From NCBI RefSeq assembly GCF_000805455.1, contig NZ_JSUS01000032.1:589631-653630 (forward strand): DNA of 64,000 nucleotides. Direction: 5' to 3'. Origin of the DNA: Acinetobacter sp. A47. GTDB taxonomy: Bacteria; Pseudomonadota; Gammaproteobacteria; Pseudomonadales; Moraxellaceae. Positions 29,395 to 38,066 of the stretch are shown here, piece after piece. Made by a program: the position numbers and the translations under genes. Each line of letters starts with the position of its first letter. Position 1 is the first letter of the stretch. The notes under the pieces are model-generated. The model was not told the DNA's origin. It saw only the letters and a list, made by a program, of their open reading frames with translations, and did no database searches.

Positions 29395-29940
29395 CTATAC
29401 AGCCATCACTTCAGAAACCTGCAAAGCCTGTTCAAATATTTCAGCATAACTGGCAATCAGCCCAGCTTTATCGGTTCCATTGACAATATATCGGGCCCCA
29501 ATAAAGTCCTTTTTATCATGGCGTATATAATCATTGAGTTTTTTACCAGTGAATAAGCCCTTTTTCATACCAACAATCATGACACGCGCAGCGACATCTG
29601 CCTGCAACGCCAGTTTCGGGTTCTTCACTAAATCAATTTTTAAATAGTCGCCCATACGTTTATAGTTTGCCAACCATGTCAGCTGAACATAACCATACCC
29701 AATATAAGGATAATATTGCTTTGATTTCAAATATTTTTCTGAACCATACTCGATAACCGGTTGCATGGTTCTGGCTGTTTCATGCCAGGCTGTTGCCAGA
29801 ATATAGGCCGACTGGGCAATACCCAGCTCCCGGTGTGTATCTAAGACAGAAATGAGGAAGTTGATTCCATCTACTTGTGACTGGTTCAATTTTCCAAAGG
29901 CTTGACGTAATATATCGAAACCATCTTGTGTTATTTTCAT
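29395..29940 (-). CDS. Phage endolysin, glycoside hydrolase family 19
   Basis: The protein has 181 residues, the usual size of a single-domain phage lysin. GH19 features are ILATAWHETARTMQPVIEYGS with catalytic Glu54 and Glu64, and YPYIGYGYVQLTWLANY. It cleaves peptidoglycan (the family also includes chitinases). There is no signal peptide, so it would depend on the holin encoded just upstream. AAGGAAA precedes the ATG. Confidence 0.9.
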   Translation of the reverse strand: MKITQDGFDILRQAFGKLNQSQVDGINFLISVLDTHRELGIAQSAYILATAWHETARTMQPVIEYGSEKYLKSKQYYPYIGYGYVQLTWLANYKRMGDYLKIDLVKNPKLALQADVAARVMIVGMKKGLFTGKKLNDYIRHDKKDFIGARYIVNGTDKAGLIASYAEIFEQALQVSEVMAV

Positions 29941-29960
29941 GATTTTTTCCTTATAAAAAT

Positions 29961-29989
29961 AAAAAAACCGCCCTAAGGCGGTCTTTTCA
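29961..29989 (-). terminator. Terminator between holin and endolysin genes
   Basis: The stem ACCGCC/GGCGGT with a four-base loop is followed on the minus strand by a run of seven T. It lies between two adjacent lysis genes that are usually co-transcribed. Confidence 0.85.
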
Positions 29990-30002
29990 TCAAGTCATAT
30001 GT

Positions 30003-30398
30003 TTAAAATTTGTCTTTAAAATCTTTTACTTCTTTTGCAACATCCAGAATGGTTGAATCTTCTCTTGCATTAATGAAATTAAATGTCCAGCGAATTAATG
30101 CCCATACAGGCAAACCGCACAGGAAATACAAACCACCTAATGCGAAGGCGCCAAACATGTTTTTACTCCAGTCCTGCAAAGCAAAATGCTGAATCACAAA
30201 ACCACCACCTGCGATACTTCCTACCGCAGTCGAGATTAATGAAACCACCCATTCCTGCTTAGATTTTGGAAGCCGTGTCATCACCACAACGACCCAGGCT
30301 AAAAACATAAAGGTCAATGCCATCAACACAATAAAGACAACACCATAGGATGTTATTGCGACTGCAATGTCTGCACCCGCTGAAACGAGGTCTACCAT
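30003..30398 (-). CDS. Holin-like membrane protein
   Basis: The 131-residue protein has three hydrophobic segments (about 17-40, 50-72 and 83-110) and a charged C-terminal tail (KEVKDFKDKF). Together with its position next to the endolysin gene this fits a phage holin that opens the inner membrane. The sequence does not match a named holin family that I can recall. GGAGGAGG precedes the ATG. Confidence 0.75.
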   Translation of the reverse strand: MVDLVSAGADIAVAITSYGVVFIVLMALTFMFLAWVVVVMTRLPKSKQEWVVSLISTAVGSIAGGGFVIQHFALQDWSKNMFGAFALGGLYFLCGLPVWALIRWTFNFINAREDSTILDVAKEVKDFKDKF

Positions 30399-30416
30399 TT
30401 TCCTCCTCCAAAAAGA

Positions 30417-30444
30417 AAAACCCTGTTGAGTACAGGGTTTTTTA
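30417..30444 (-). terminator. Terminator between tailspike and holin genes
   Basis: The stem AAACCCTGT/ACAGGGTTT has a five-base loop and T-rich flanks on both sides. Confidence 0.82.
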
Positions 30445-30497
30445 TCATCTGAAAAATAATATTATTTTATGGGCTACAAAGGTTAAAAAATATAATA

Positions 30498-32534
30498 TCA
30501 AGGAACTACTACCACAAACTTATTATTATCAACTTTTATAACTTCTATCTTTATCATTTCAGAAACATTAATAAATCTGGCTTCTATAAATTTACTCTTA
30601 GAGCCTGTAAAATAGATAGTTGCTCCATCCAACCCATAAACACCAATATTTGGATTTATTAAAATTGTATTTGCCATAATATAAATATTAAAACTACAAC
30701 CCAAAGGTATAGAATTACTTAAAACAATACGACAATTTCCCGCAATTTCATTAGAATTAATTTCTATACAGTAATTTAGTGATAAATTTTTACTCCCAAT
30801 ATTAAAAACATCATTTATTCCATTTACAGCCTTCATGATACGCTTGTTGAATATTATTCCTTGTATATCCGGTAAAACACGACCATTTATGATACGACAA
30901 GAACTATAATCAATATGTGAAACAGTTGATCCATAATCAGCAACATTCGATGAACCTGTGAATGTAGACATTAAAACAAGTTCATTAGAGTCATTTATGG
31001 GTTGATTAGATAAATCTGCAAAAATATTACTAATCTTATGCCCGCTAGATTGTCGAAGATAGATAGGCTGAACCAAACCAACATCATCAATATTAATATT
31101 ATTCAATATAATTCCATTAATTCCAGCACCAGTAGAAATTGCCCTATAGCAGTTGTTTATTTTTAAATTATTAAGATTCACTCCTGAATCTAAAGTAGTC
31201 GGGTCATCGTAGCCCACTATACTAATTCCATAACTTTTAACATTAGATGCTGCTCTCAAATATCCTGGTATTCTTATATTTTTAAAAGGTCCTGAAGTTG
31301 CATTAACCCCCATATTCTTAATAAAAATTCCGTAGCTTATAAAATTATGGATATCAACATCTAATTCACAATCATGTGCACCCCATGTTGACATATACAC
31401 ACCACCATTACAGTTGATTGCCTGAACTTTAATACGTGAAAAGCGTGTCCTATTACGCAGAGCATAGTAATTACAGTTTATAGCTACTAAGTTAATTAGT
31501 GCACCATAACTACACCCATGTGTAGTCATACCATCCTCATGACTATTTATTGATTTAACATTATACTCAGGATAAAGGCAGGGCAAATCAATATAAGTCT
31601 GATCTAAACACTGACTACCATTTATTTCTTCCAAATAAATCTTAGAATACCAAGAAGAGGTATCTTTAATACTATTAAAACTTGAATGACTATTACCATT
31701 TAATGACCAATCATTTGGTCGGCTAACTTTGGCATTTATTATTGAGTATAATGATTTTTGTATATTTATCTCTGTGCCAGAACCATAACCACGTATGACC
31801 TCAATTTCAATCTCAGGGCTAATACAATATTCAAGCTTAAATAAACTCCCCTTTTCCTTTAAAAATATACCACCAAGCCATTTAACCCCTTTCAACAAAT
31901 TGATTTTTTGTACTGTACTTGAAGGTCTAGCCGTTGGTGAAGTCTCTTTAGTATTATCAGGAAGGTAATCTGGAAAAATTATCGAATTGTAGATAGTAAA
32001 AGTTTGATCAGATGGTACCGTATGAATCTGGAGTGGTTCACCAAAAAATGGAGATTTCGCTCCAGCGGTTGTCTCACCTAATCGCCATGTATCACCAGCA
32101 TCCTGATGAGCACACTCGCGCTGTGATTTTAATAAAACATAATCTCCAACTTTGAAGTTATGCTTTGTAGAGACTAAAACAGATGTATCACCAGAAGTTA
32201 AACTTCTAGCTAATGGAATCTCAATCTCAATTGATCCACTAGCTATAAATGAATAACCTGATGTCAGGGTGCGGCAATCTATTTTAAGATTCTTATCACA
32301 TATAACCGTTACATTATTACGTAATATAATTGTATTATTAAGCGTTAAAGTACCTGTATGGTATGGGATATATAAAATCCCTCCACCTTTATTTGATAAA
32401 TCAGATAAAGCATTATTTAATGCTTCTGATCCATTATTGTAATTAGCGTTGTAATCCAATAAACTGATTCTTTCTTTATTTTTGTCTTCCTGTGTGCGGC
32501 CAGACCAAGTCATCACATCTGTATCATTAATCAT
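30498..32534 (-). CDS. Phage tailspike with right-handed beta-helix, probable capsule depolymerase
   Basis: The protein has 678 residues. The N-terminal part has the motif VMTWSGRTQEDKNKERISLLDY, seen in phage tailspikes, then GGGILYIPYHTGTLTL, a pectate-lyase-type start of the helix. Most of the remainder consists of short strand repeats with Asn/Ile ladders, typical of a beta-helix. It probably binds and cuts capsule or other surface polysaccharide. The gene is noticeably more AT-rich than its neighbours, which suggests transfer. AGGTGA precedes the ATG. Confidence 0.82.
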   Translation of the reverse strand: MINDTDVMTWSGRTQEDKNKERISLLDYNANYNNGSEALNNALSDLSNKGGGILYIPYHTGTLTLNNTIILRNNVTVICDKNLKIDCRTLTSGYSFIASGSIEIEIPLARSLTSGDTSVLVSTKHNFKVGDYVLLKSQRECAHQDAGDTWRLGETTAGAKSPFFGEPLQIHTVPSDQTFTIYNSIIFPDYLPDNTKETSPTARPSSTVQKINLLKGVKWLGGIFLKEKGSLFKLEYCISPEIEIEVIRGYGSGTEINIQKSLYSIINAKVSRPNDWSLNGNSHSSFNSIKDTSSWYSKIYLEEINGSQCLDQTYIDLPCLYPEYNVKSINSHEDGMTTHGCSYGALINLVAINCNYYALRNRTRFSRIKVQAINCNGGVYMSTWGAHDCELDVDIHNFISYGIFIKNMGVNATSGPFKNIRIPGYLRAASNVKSYGISIVGYDDPTTLDSGVNLNNLKINNCYRAISTGAGINGIILNNINIDDVGLVQPIYLRQSSGHKISNIFADLSNQPINDSNELVLMSTFTGSSNVADYGSTVSHIDYSSCRIINGRVLPDIQGIIFNKRIMKAVNGINDVFNIGSKNLSLNYCIEINSNEIAGNCRIVLSNSIPLGCSFNIYIMANTILINPNIGVYGLDGATIYFTGSKSKFIEARFINVSEMIKIEVIKVDNNKFVVVVP

Positions 32535-32572
32535 TTTTTCACCTATTTAATATCATTAAAATCTATTTAAAA

Positions 32573-32606
32573 TGAAAAAACCTCCCCATTGGGAGGCTGT
32601 TTTACC
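32573..32606 (-). terminator. Terminator between the 407-residue gene and tailspike gene
   Basis: The stem CCTCCC/GGGAGG with a CATT loop is followed on the minus strand by TTTTTTC. It begins nine bases after the stop. Confidence 0.85.
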
Positions 32607-32614
32607 TGGAAAAA

Positions 32615-33838
32615 TTACAGTGAATAAAACGACAAACGCTGCCGATCAAAAGGCTTATAATGAACTCTACAAACTGGCCTAGATAAGTTCTTGTATATAT
32701 GTACCGGGCCATACGCCTTTACGCTTGCTGTATCGAATTTACAGCGTTCTTCCCCTACCGCGGCATATGCATTCCTTAAATCAAAATCCAGTTCAGTCAG
32801 CCCATCCAGAGCAATGATTTGATAGAAATCCGGTAGTTCTAGTCCATGACTAGATTCCCAGCTCCCCAGTAGTTTATCGTCAATATACACATTCATTGAA
32901 TGCTTGCCCGTGATTTCAAAAGTAACGATCGGGTTTAAAGAAGGCTTATCTTGCATCAGGGTCATATTATCCATACTGCCGTAATCGCCCAAAATCACTG
33001 TAAATTTTTCATCAACATACAGACAGTAAATGACAAATCCCTGTTTAACCTCATCCGCAATCAACTTTGTGTGTGGTTCATATGCAAGTCCCGCGATCAT
33101 AAAGGCATGATGAGATGCATTTGAGCGACTAAAGGAAAATTTACCCTGACGAGCCTGAAAATAAGCCGACAGAAACGGAATATTTGTCAGTTGATTTGCC
33201 CAGCCAAACTGAATAAAGACATTGGATAGATCATACGGCAGTTCGGTAGCTTCCAGCATGATCTGATCAAAATCATACTCCAGCTGATAAACCTGCGTAT
33301 GCACGGTCTGATCATTGATTTTTAATAATTGAATGGAGTTTGCTGTTACCCGGATGACCAGATTTTCTATTTTATTAAAATCACTCAAAGTGACTGGTAG
33401 ACCAGTGCTACTAAACACCACCACCCTTTTACCTTCAATGCTGAGGGTGACATGATCATCAGCATGCTTAAATAACAGCAAGGTCTCTGCCTGTTCACCA
33501 ATCATGATTTTATAGTCACGCTCTGCCTGTAAAGGCTTAATGGTCCCCTGCATGCTGGCAGGACGTATCTGCGTAGTATCTGGTATAAATCTGGCTTGAG
33601 TTACAGCAAGCATATTTCTGGAGCTGACCAATTGATATTCATCGTAGATCAGGCCAGGTTCTTTTATATCTTCTATAACCTTTAAAGTCCCCAGATATTC
33701 GCCAGAATTCAATAAGGTTATACCAACGGCATCGGGTGTTACTTGCATACTCGAAGCAAGGCTATAAGCAGGAGAAGAAAAAACTGTCAAATCTTGTTCT
33801 AAATGTGGGCTATGTTGAGTATTGCTCATGCTATTCAT
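32615..33838 (-). CDS. Probable phage tail-associated protein, beta-rich
   Basis: This 407-residue protein has no signal peptide or membrane helix. Composition and strand spacing suggest several beta-sandwich segments, such as HVTLSIEGKRVVVFSSTGLPV and SMNVYIDDKLLGSWESSHG. No named family is recognised. Its position next to a tailspike and lysis genes suggests a tail fibre or baseplate component. GAGGTG lies eight bases before the ATG at 33838. Confidence 0.6.
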   Translation of the reverse strand: MNSMSNTQHSPHLEQDLTVFSSPAYSLASSMQVTPDAVGITLLNSGEYLGTLKVIEDIKEPGLIYDEYQLVSSRNMLAVTQARFIPDTTQIRPASMQGTIKPLQAERDYKIMIGEQAETLLLFKHADDHVTLSIEGKRVVVFSSTGLPVTLSDFNKIENLVIRVTANSIQLLKINDQTVHTQVYQLEYDFDQIMLEATELPYDLSNVFIQFGWANQLTNIPFLSAYFQARQGKFSFSRSNASHHAFMIAGLAYEPHTKLIADEVKQGFVIYCLYVDEKFTVILGDYGSMDNMTLMQDKPSLNPIVTFEITGKHSMNVYIDDKLLGSWESSHGLELPDFYQIIALDGLTELDFDLRNAYAAVGEERCKFDTASVKAYGPVHIYKNLSRPVCRVHYKPFDRQRLSFYSL

Positions 33839-33896
33839 CTTTCATCACCTCATATTCTTTATAAGTTTCAATCTGTTGTCAGATTGCAGATAAAAG

Positions 33897-33932
33897 AAAA
33901 CCCGGTAACCGTTATGGTACCGGGTTTTCTTT
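33897..33932 (-). terminator. Terminator (second of a tandem pair) after the 183-residue gene
   Basis: The stem AAAACCCGGTA/TACCGGGTTTT has a nine-base loop. T-rich tracts lie on both sides. Confidence 0.8.
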
Positions 33933-33940
33933 TAGGCAAC

Positions 33941-33969
33941 AAAAAAGCCCATCTGAAGATGAGCTTTTA
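33941..33969 (-). terminator. Terminator (first of a tandem pair) after the 183-residue gene
   Basis: The stem is AAGC.CATCT/AGATG.GCTT. On the minus strand it is followed by TTTTTTG. It lies about 75 bases beyond the stop at 34044. Confidence 0.78.
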
Positions 33970-34043
33970 AGTGCTGTCGTATTTAAATTTCAATACGACC
34001 AGTATAGTAAAACTATAACCGGATTTCCGGAAAAATGGAATCC

Positions 34044-34595
34044 TTAGTTATGCATACTTTTGTAAGTATTTTTTCGATATTGCTCAATTACCATTTCAGC
34101 ATCCTCAATTGCCGATTCCAATGTTTGAACCATAAGCTGTTCATAAGCTTTCCAGGTTTTTCTGTAACTTTCTACACTCAATTGATATGAATGAATACCC
34201 GCATAAGCCAGGCGCCCTTTTGCTGTATAGTGCTCCTCCAGTTCAGGGTCTAAAACAAAATCCAGAACCATTCTGGCAACCAGCCAAGCCAGATGATACA
34301 TCGCAATACGTTCAGGCTCGCGCTTCTTGTCCTGCACAGCACGTTCGATAAAAATATCTGCCAAATACCGACGGACATATTCATAATCACTTGCTGATTT
34401 ATTTTCAAACACGATTAATGCGGTGAGTGATTTGGCTAACTGTGAATTCATCGCAGCGATTGCACCCAGTCGATCCTGATAATTTAATGAACGTTCACCT
34501 GTACCGCGAATATAAGGATCAAAACCGGGAGAACTTACAGTTAAACCATGAGTTAACCATTCAAATTTTTCATATTTAGTCACCATTGCATTCAT
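34044..34595 (-). CDS. Phage-like protein of unknown function
   Basis: The protein has 183 residues and is predicted to be mostly helical and soluble, with the segment IRGTGERSLNYQDRLGAIAAMN near residues 30-50. Its place after a cro-like gene and before structural and lysis genes would suit an early regulator, such as a late-gene activator or antiterminator, but no family is recognised. AGAGGTG precedes the ATG. Confidence 0.6.
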   Translation of the reverse strand: MNAMVTKYEKFEWLTHGLTVSSPGFDPYIRGTGERSLNYQDRLGAIAAMNSQLAKSLTALIVFENKSASDYEYVRRYLADIFIERAVQDKKREPERIAMYHLAWLVARMVLDFVLDPELEEHYTAKGRLAYAGIHSYQLSVESYRKTWKAYEQLMVQTLESAIEDAEMVIEQYRKNTYKSMHN

Positions 34596-34755
34596 AGCTT
34601 CACCTCTTTTATTTCATTATTTGTTTTGTGGCATGACCTATATTTTCCATAAAGTAATAGATCTGCTACCAGTTTGTTTAATCTGTCATGCCTATATGCA
34701 TGCATCACTGAAATTGCTGGATGTTCCAGCCCAAATTTTTCTTTTAATGCCAGCT

Positions 34756-35160
34756 TTAATGATATTTTTCTCCCTGCTCAACCAGCTGCATGGCCTGCTT
34801 AATTTCTTCAAACCGGGCCTTGCTACAGGGCCGGGTAAAACGCTTGATCTGGGAAATATAACTGTGTGCACAGCCAAGTACTTCAACCAGCGCTTTGGCC
34901 CGTCCCTTCTGTTCATCTAACCAAAGGCCCAATACACGGATCTGTTCTTCTGTTGCCTGATTGTCTACACGTTTTTGTCTTTTTAGTTGTTTATGCTCAT
35001 CTTCCAGTTGCATCATTTTAAGTTTTTTGCTGTATTCCACCCTGCGGGCCTGAAATCTACTTTGAATCATGGTGATTGCATTTCCTTTTGCCAACCAGGC
35101 TTCAATTTCAGCATTTAAGTTTTGTTTGATATGCATATTTGGATTTACTGCCTTGCTCAT
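34756..35160 (-). CDS. Small HTH-like protein in the Cro position
   Basis: From the ATG at 35160 the protein has 134 residues. The first half is charged and helical. The C-terminal part reads as a helix-turn-helix (KALVEVLGCAHSYISQIKRFTRPCS, about 90-115), of the type that recognises phage operators. It is divergent from the S24 repressor with operators between them, which is the arrangement of a cI/cro switch. GGAGGT lies six bases before this ATG and rules out the longer start at 35193. Confidence 0.7.
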   Translation of the reverse strand: MSKAVNPNMHIKQNLNAEIEAWLAKGNAITMIQSRFQARRVEYSKKLKMMQLEDEHKQLKRQKRVDNQATEEQIRVLGLWLDEQKGRAKALVEVLGCAHSYISQIKRFTRPCSKARFEEIKQAMQLVEQGEKYH

Positions 35161-35199
35161 ACTCCACCTCCAACATTGAAATCTAATGAACACAATTAT

Positions 35200-35219
35200 A
35201 ATATTAGCAAACTAATATT
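35200..35219. promoter_or_regulatory. Operator of the phage switch, copy 1
   Basis: The inverted repeat AATATTAG-CAAA-CTAATATT lies in the cro-side half of the divergent region, about 40 bases before the Cro-like start. Its half-site shares TTAG with the second operator. Confidence 0.65.
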
Positions 35220-35239
35220 AAATCAATAAGAATACTAAT

Positions 35240-35268
35240 TTGACTTCACATTAGCTTGCTAATATTCT
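35240..35268 (+). promoter_or_regulatory. Promoter of the S24 repressor gene with overlapping operator
   Basis: A -35 box TTGACT (35240-35245) and a -10 box TATTCT (35263-35268) are 17 bases apart. Between them sits the perfect inverted repeat ATTAGC-TT-GCTAAT (35250-35263). The repressor probably shuts off its own promoter when it binds here. Confidence 0.6.
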
Positions 35269-35295
35269 GACTTGAATAACTTGAGGTAGATTGAA

Positions 35296-35973
35296 ATGCT
35301 AAAAGACAGGCTCAAAGAAGCCAGAAAAAGAGCTAAAAAGTCTCAAAAAGATGTAGTCGCAGCGGTAGGGATTACTCAATCAGCTTTGAGCCAGCTGGAA
35401 ACGGGATTGGTCAGTTCGTCCTCGCATCTTCCGTCGATTGCCAAATTTTTAGGCGTAGATGCATATTGGTTACAAACAGGACAAGGCCGGGCTGAACCAG
35501 ATTCCAGCCAACTGGAAAACAGCATCAATATTTCTCCGGTTCAGGCCAAGATGGCGCCAGTATTATCGTGGGTACAAGCTGGGGTTTTTACCAATGTTCA
35601 GGCCGTTGATATGACGCAGGTTGAAGAATGGCTGCCACTACCCGATGATTGTGATCAGTGTTTTTACCTTAAAGTTCAAGGCTTAAGTAATTATCCAGTA
35701 TTTCATGAAGGTGACTATATTCTAGTTGATCCGACCGTTCAGTACAGCGATATGCAGTCAGGTGACATGATTGTGGTGAGAAAACATGAAGATGCCACTT
35801 TTAAGAAACTGGTGATTGAAACAGATAATTCGAGATATTTACAGGCACTCAATCCGGATTTTAAACCCAATATCATCCCCTTGGATGAGGAATGTATTTT
35901 TGTGGGCGAAGTGGTCGATTCAATCCGCTATATCTACCAATCCAAACGGCGCTCAAAGATCAAACACAGCTAA
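35296..35973 (+). CDS. LexA/CI-like self-cleaving phage repressor
   Basis: The protein has 225 residues. An XRE helix-turn-helix covers about 5-60 (SQKDVVAAVGITQSALSQLE). A peptidase S24 domain covers about 90-215. The cleavage site Ala95-Gly96 (WVQAG), the nucleophile Ser131 (GLSNYP) and the catalytic Lys170 (ATFKKL) are all present with normal spacing. The Met that usually follows the Ser is replaced by Asn. It should hold the cassette silent and be inactivated through RecA during DNA damage. No integrase is encoded nearby. Confidence 0.9.
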   Translation: MLKDRLKEARKRAKKSQKDVVAAVGITQSALSQLETGLVSSSSHLPSIAKFLGVDAYWLQTGQGRAEPDSSQLENSINISPVQAKMAPVLSWVQAGVFTNVQAVDMTQVEEWLPLPDDCDQCFYLKVQGLSNYPVFHEGDYILVDPTVQYSDMQSGDMIVVRKHEDATFKKLVIETDNSRYLQALNPDFKPNIIPLDEECIFVGEVVDSIRYIYQSKRRSKIKHS

Positions 35974-36040
35974 AAATATGAAAAATTATTGTAAAAATAA
36001 GCAAGCTAATTCCAAAAAAATATAAGTATATTAATAAATA

Positions 36041-36076
36041 AAAAGCCTGAATGAGCTGGTCATTCAGGCTTTTTTG
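36041..36076 (+). terminator. Bidirectional terminator at the right end of the phage cassette
   Basis: The stem AAGCCTGAATGA/TCATTCAGGCTT has a five-base loop and T run, between the repressor gene and the convergent yceI-like gene. Confidence 0.9.
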
Positions 36077-36089
36077 ATCAATTTCGATA

Positions 36090-36668
36090 TTACTTTGCAG
36101 CAGTTGCTTCAGTTGTAATATTTACCGTGATCTTATCTCCTACATTTGGTACGTAGTTACCGATACCAAATGCAGAACGGTTAAAGCTGGTGGTTGCATT
36201 AAAACCAATTGCAGGTACTTTTGCCATTGGATGCTCGCCTTGTTTATTCAGTACAGCATCTAATACCACTGGCTTAGTCACACCTTTCACAGTCAAATCA
36301 CCTGTAATTTTAAAGTGTTTCTTGTCTTTGGTTTCTACTTTGGTACTTTTAAAGGTAATGTTCGGATATTTGGCTGCGTTAAACCATGCTTCTTCCTGGA
36401 ATTCTTTGTCTAAGGCAGGCACATTGGTATTGACACTGCTTAAAGGAATCGTCACTTCAACTGATGAGTTTGCAGGTTTTGCATTATCAACTTTAATTGT
36501 ACCCTGAATATCTGTGAAGTTTGCACTTGGTGTAGAGAAACCGAAGTGATTCCAGCTAAATACTGTTGCCGTATGAGTCGGGTCAATTTTATAGTCAACT
36601 GGCGCTGCCAAAGCCACTGAACTTGCTAGAGCGACTGCTAAACCGAGGCTTAATGTTTTAAATTGCAT
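36090..36668 (-). CDS. YceI-family periplasmic protein
   Basis: The 192-residue precursor has a signal peptide ending LASSVALA-APVDY. The mature part is a lipocalin-like YceI barrel, starting YKIDPTHTATVFSWNHFGFS and including AWFNAAKYPNITFKST and FGIGNYVPNVGDKI. YceI proteins bind isoprenoid chains, and roles in envelope stress or quinone handling are proposed. The length and motifs are normal. The gene is divergent from the osmC-like gene. Confidence 0.93.
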   Translation of the reverse strand: MQFKTLSLGLAVALASSVALAAPVDYKIDPTHTATVFSWNHFGFSTPSANFTDIQGTIKVDNAKPANSSVEVTIPLSSVNTNVPALDKEFQEEAWFNAAKYPNITFKSTKVETKDKKHFKITGDLTVKGVTKPVVLDAVLNKQGEHPMAKVPAIGFNATTSFNRSAFGIGNYVPNVGDKITVNITTEATAAK

Positions 36669-36892
36669 TTTTGGTATCCTTGTTTGATATAGCCATTAGT
36701 GTATAGATCAAGTATTTTTATTCACTAGTCTTTATAAAACGATATGTTTCATCCATGCAACAATAAAAGCGTTACAGTGATGATTTAAAAGGCCTATCAT
36801 AAGACCATTCGGTACTATACAAACGGTCTGTAAAACGCCATCATCAACAGGTCGATTGTTAAAATATCTAAAGATAAACAACAAGGTAAAAT

Positions 36893-37303
36893 ATGACTCA
36901 TACTGTTCAAGCGCAAAATACCTCAACCCCATACCGTGTTACCCTCACAGATGCTTCAGGGCATCTCTGGCATGCAGATGAACCAGCCGATAAAGGTGGT
37001 CAGAATACTGCGCCAGATCCTGTGCAGCTGCTCCTTTCAGCTCTAGGCGCATGTACAACAATCACACTGGAAATGTATGCCAATCATAAAGGCATCAAGC
37101 TTGAGCATGTGCAGGTCGATTTAGCCTTGAATCCCAATGGTGAACCTGAAGCAGGACACAACAATATTGAACGTAAAATTACCTTAAAAGGTGAATTTAC
37201 CGAAGATCAGCACAAACGCTTGTTAAAAGTGGCGGAAAGCTGCCCGATTCATAAGTTATTGACCTCAAATATTTCAATACAGAGTGAATTAAGTATTGGG
37301 TAA
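36893..37303 (+). CDS. OsmC-family peroxidase-like protein
   Basis: The protein has 136 residues. Both redox Cys residues of the OsmC/Ohr family are present, one in GACTTITLEMYA (about 52) and one in ESCPIHKLL (about 116). The family reduces organic hydroperoxides in the cytoplasm. The short form resembles the YhfA branch. AAGGTA precedes the ATG. A strong hairpin follows. Confidence 0.88.
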   Translation: MTHTVQAQNTSTPYRVTLTDASGHLWHADEPADKGGQNTAPDPVQLLLSALGACTTITLEMYANHKGIKLEHVQVDLALNPNGEPEAGHNNIERKITLKGEFTEDQHKRLLKVAESCPIHKLLTSNISIQSELSIG

Positions 37304-37311
37304 GAGATATA

Positions 37312-37342
37312 AATATGGTCTTTATGTTAAAGACCATATTTT
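37312..37342 (+). terminator. Terminator after the osmC-like gene
   Basis: The stem AATATGGTCTTT/AAAGACCATATT has a five-base loop and T-rich end. It touches the stop codon of the convergent gene at 37341. Confidence 0.8.
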
Positions 37343-37973
37343 ACAAAAAATTAATCTTGAACTGATAATTTAGTTCCTGACAATCAAATTCTTCCAACAT
37401 ATGCTGAGGAATGATCTGTTTTGCTTCTGGGGTTATAATCATATAAATTAAGTCATACCAATTCACTTCACTTTTGTCATCTGGACAGTAGAAAAGCCCC
37501 TGTTTCTGATCCAATTTAATATATTTTTCATTGATACTTCTTAACTCATAACCATATTTATTGGTTAAAAGCATGTTAATCAGTACTATAATTTTTGTCT
37601 TATACTGCGGAAAAAACTCTGGTTTTTCAAAATTATGAACCATATCCAAACTTGCCATCTTCAAAAAATGTGTTTCATACGTATCAATACAATTGACGCC
37701 AAAGACTCGCCAAGTAGATAAATTTTCAACGTTGTTCAAACTCTGAATTAAACTGTCTGTATATTTAAACAATTGATATTTGCATAGATTCTGTTTTGGA
37801 TCTTCTGTGCAAAGAATTTCTGTATCAAAACCTATATCGAGATCAGCCATTGTACTTTGTTCAAATAAAGCTTCTCTAAGTTTTAAACGCCATTCATCAC
37901 ACTCAAAATAATAAGTCTGGTTAGCTGCGATTCTACAAATTATTGAAAATAAATATGGGTGCATGTAATTCAT
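37341..37973 (-). CDS. Hypothetical protein
   Basis: The 210-residue soluble protein has no recognised domain. It is rich in aromatic and charged residues, with Cys at about 13, 25, 55 and later positions. Segments such as YKTKIIVLINMLLTNKYGYELRS suggest mixed helix and strand. A second ATG three codons downstream is an alternative start. The ribosome-binding site is weak. AT-rich composition compared with the neighbouring tkt gene may point to later acquisition. Confidence 0.6.
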   Translation of the reverse strand: MNYMHPYLFSIICRIAANQTYYFECDEWRLKLREALFEQSTMADLDIGFDTEILCTEDPKQNLCKYQLFKYTDSLIQSLNNVENLSTWRVFGVNCIDTYETHFLKMASLDMVHNFEKPEFFPQYKTKIIVLINMLLTNKYGYELRSINEKYIKLDQKQGLFYCPDDKSEVNWYDLIYMIITPEAKQIIPQHMLEEFDCQELNYQFKINFL

Positions 37974-38066
37974 AATAATTTTTATTCACCTATAAAACCA
38001 AAGAGTATTTCATAATTTCTTTAACTTTCTATCACTATTGTTTTAAGAAACTCAATTCACAAATGT

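Noticed and set aside
34621..34920. 99-codon plus-strand frame opposite the Cro-like gene
   Set aside because: It is antisense to a better supported gene with a strong ribosome-binding site. It appears to be a shadow frame.
29347..36076. Attachment-site direct repeats flanking the phage cassette
   Set aside because: The two ends carry hairpin terminators but no shared direct repeat was found, and no integrase or tRNA lies at either end.
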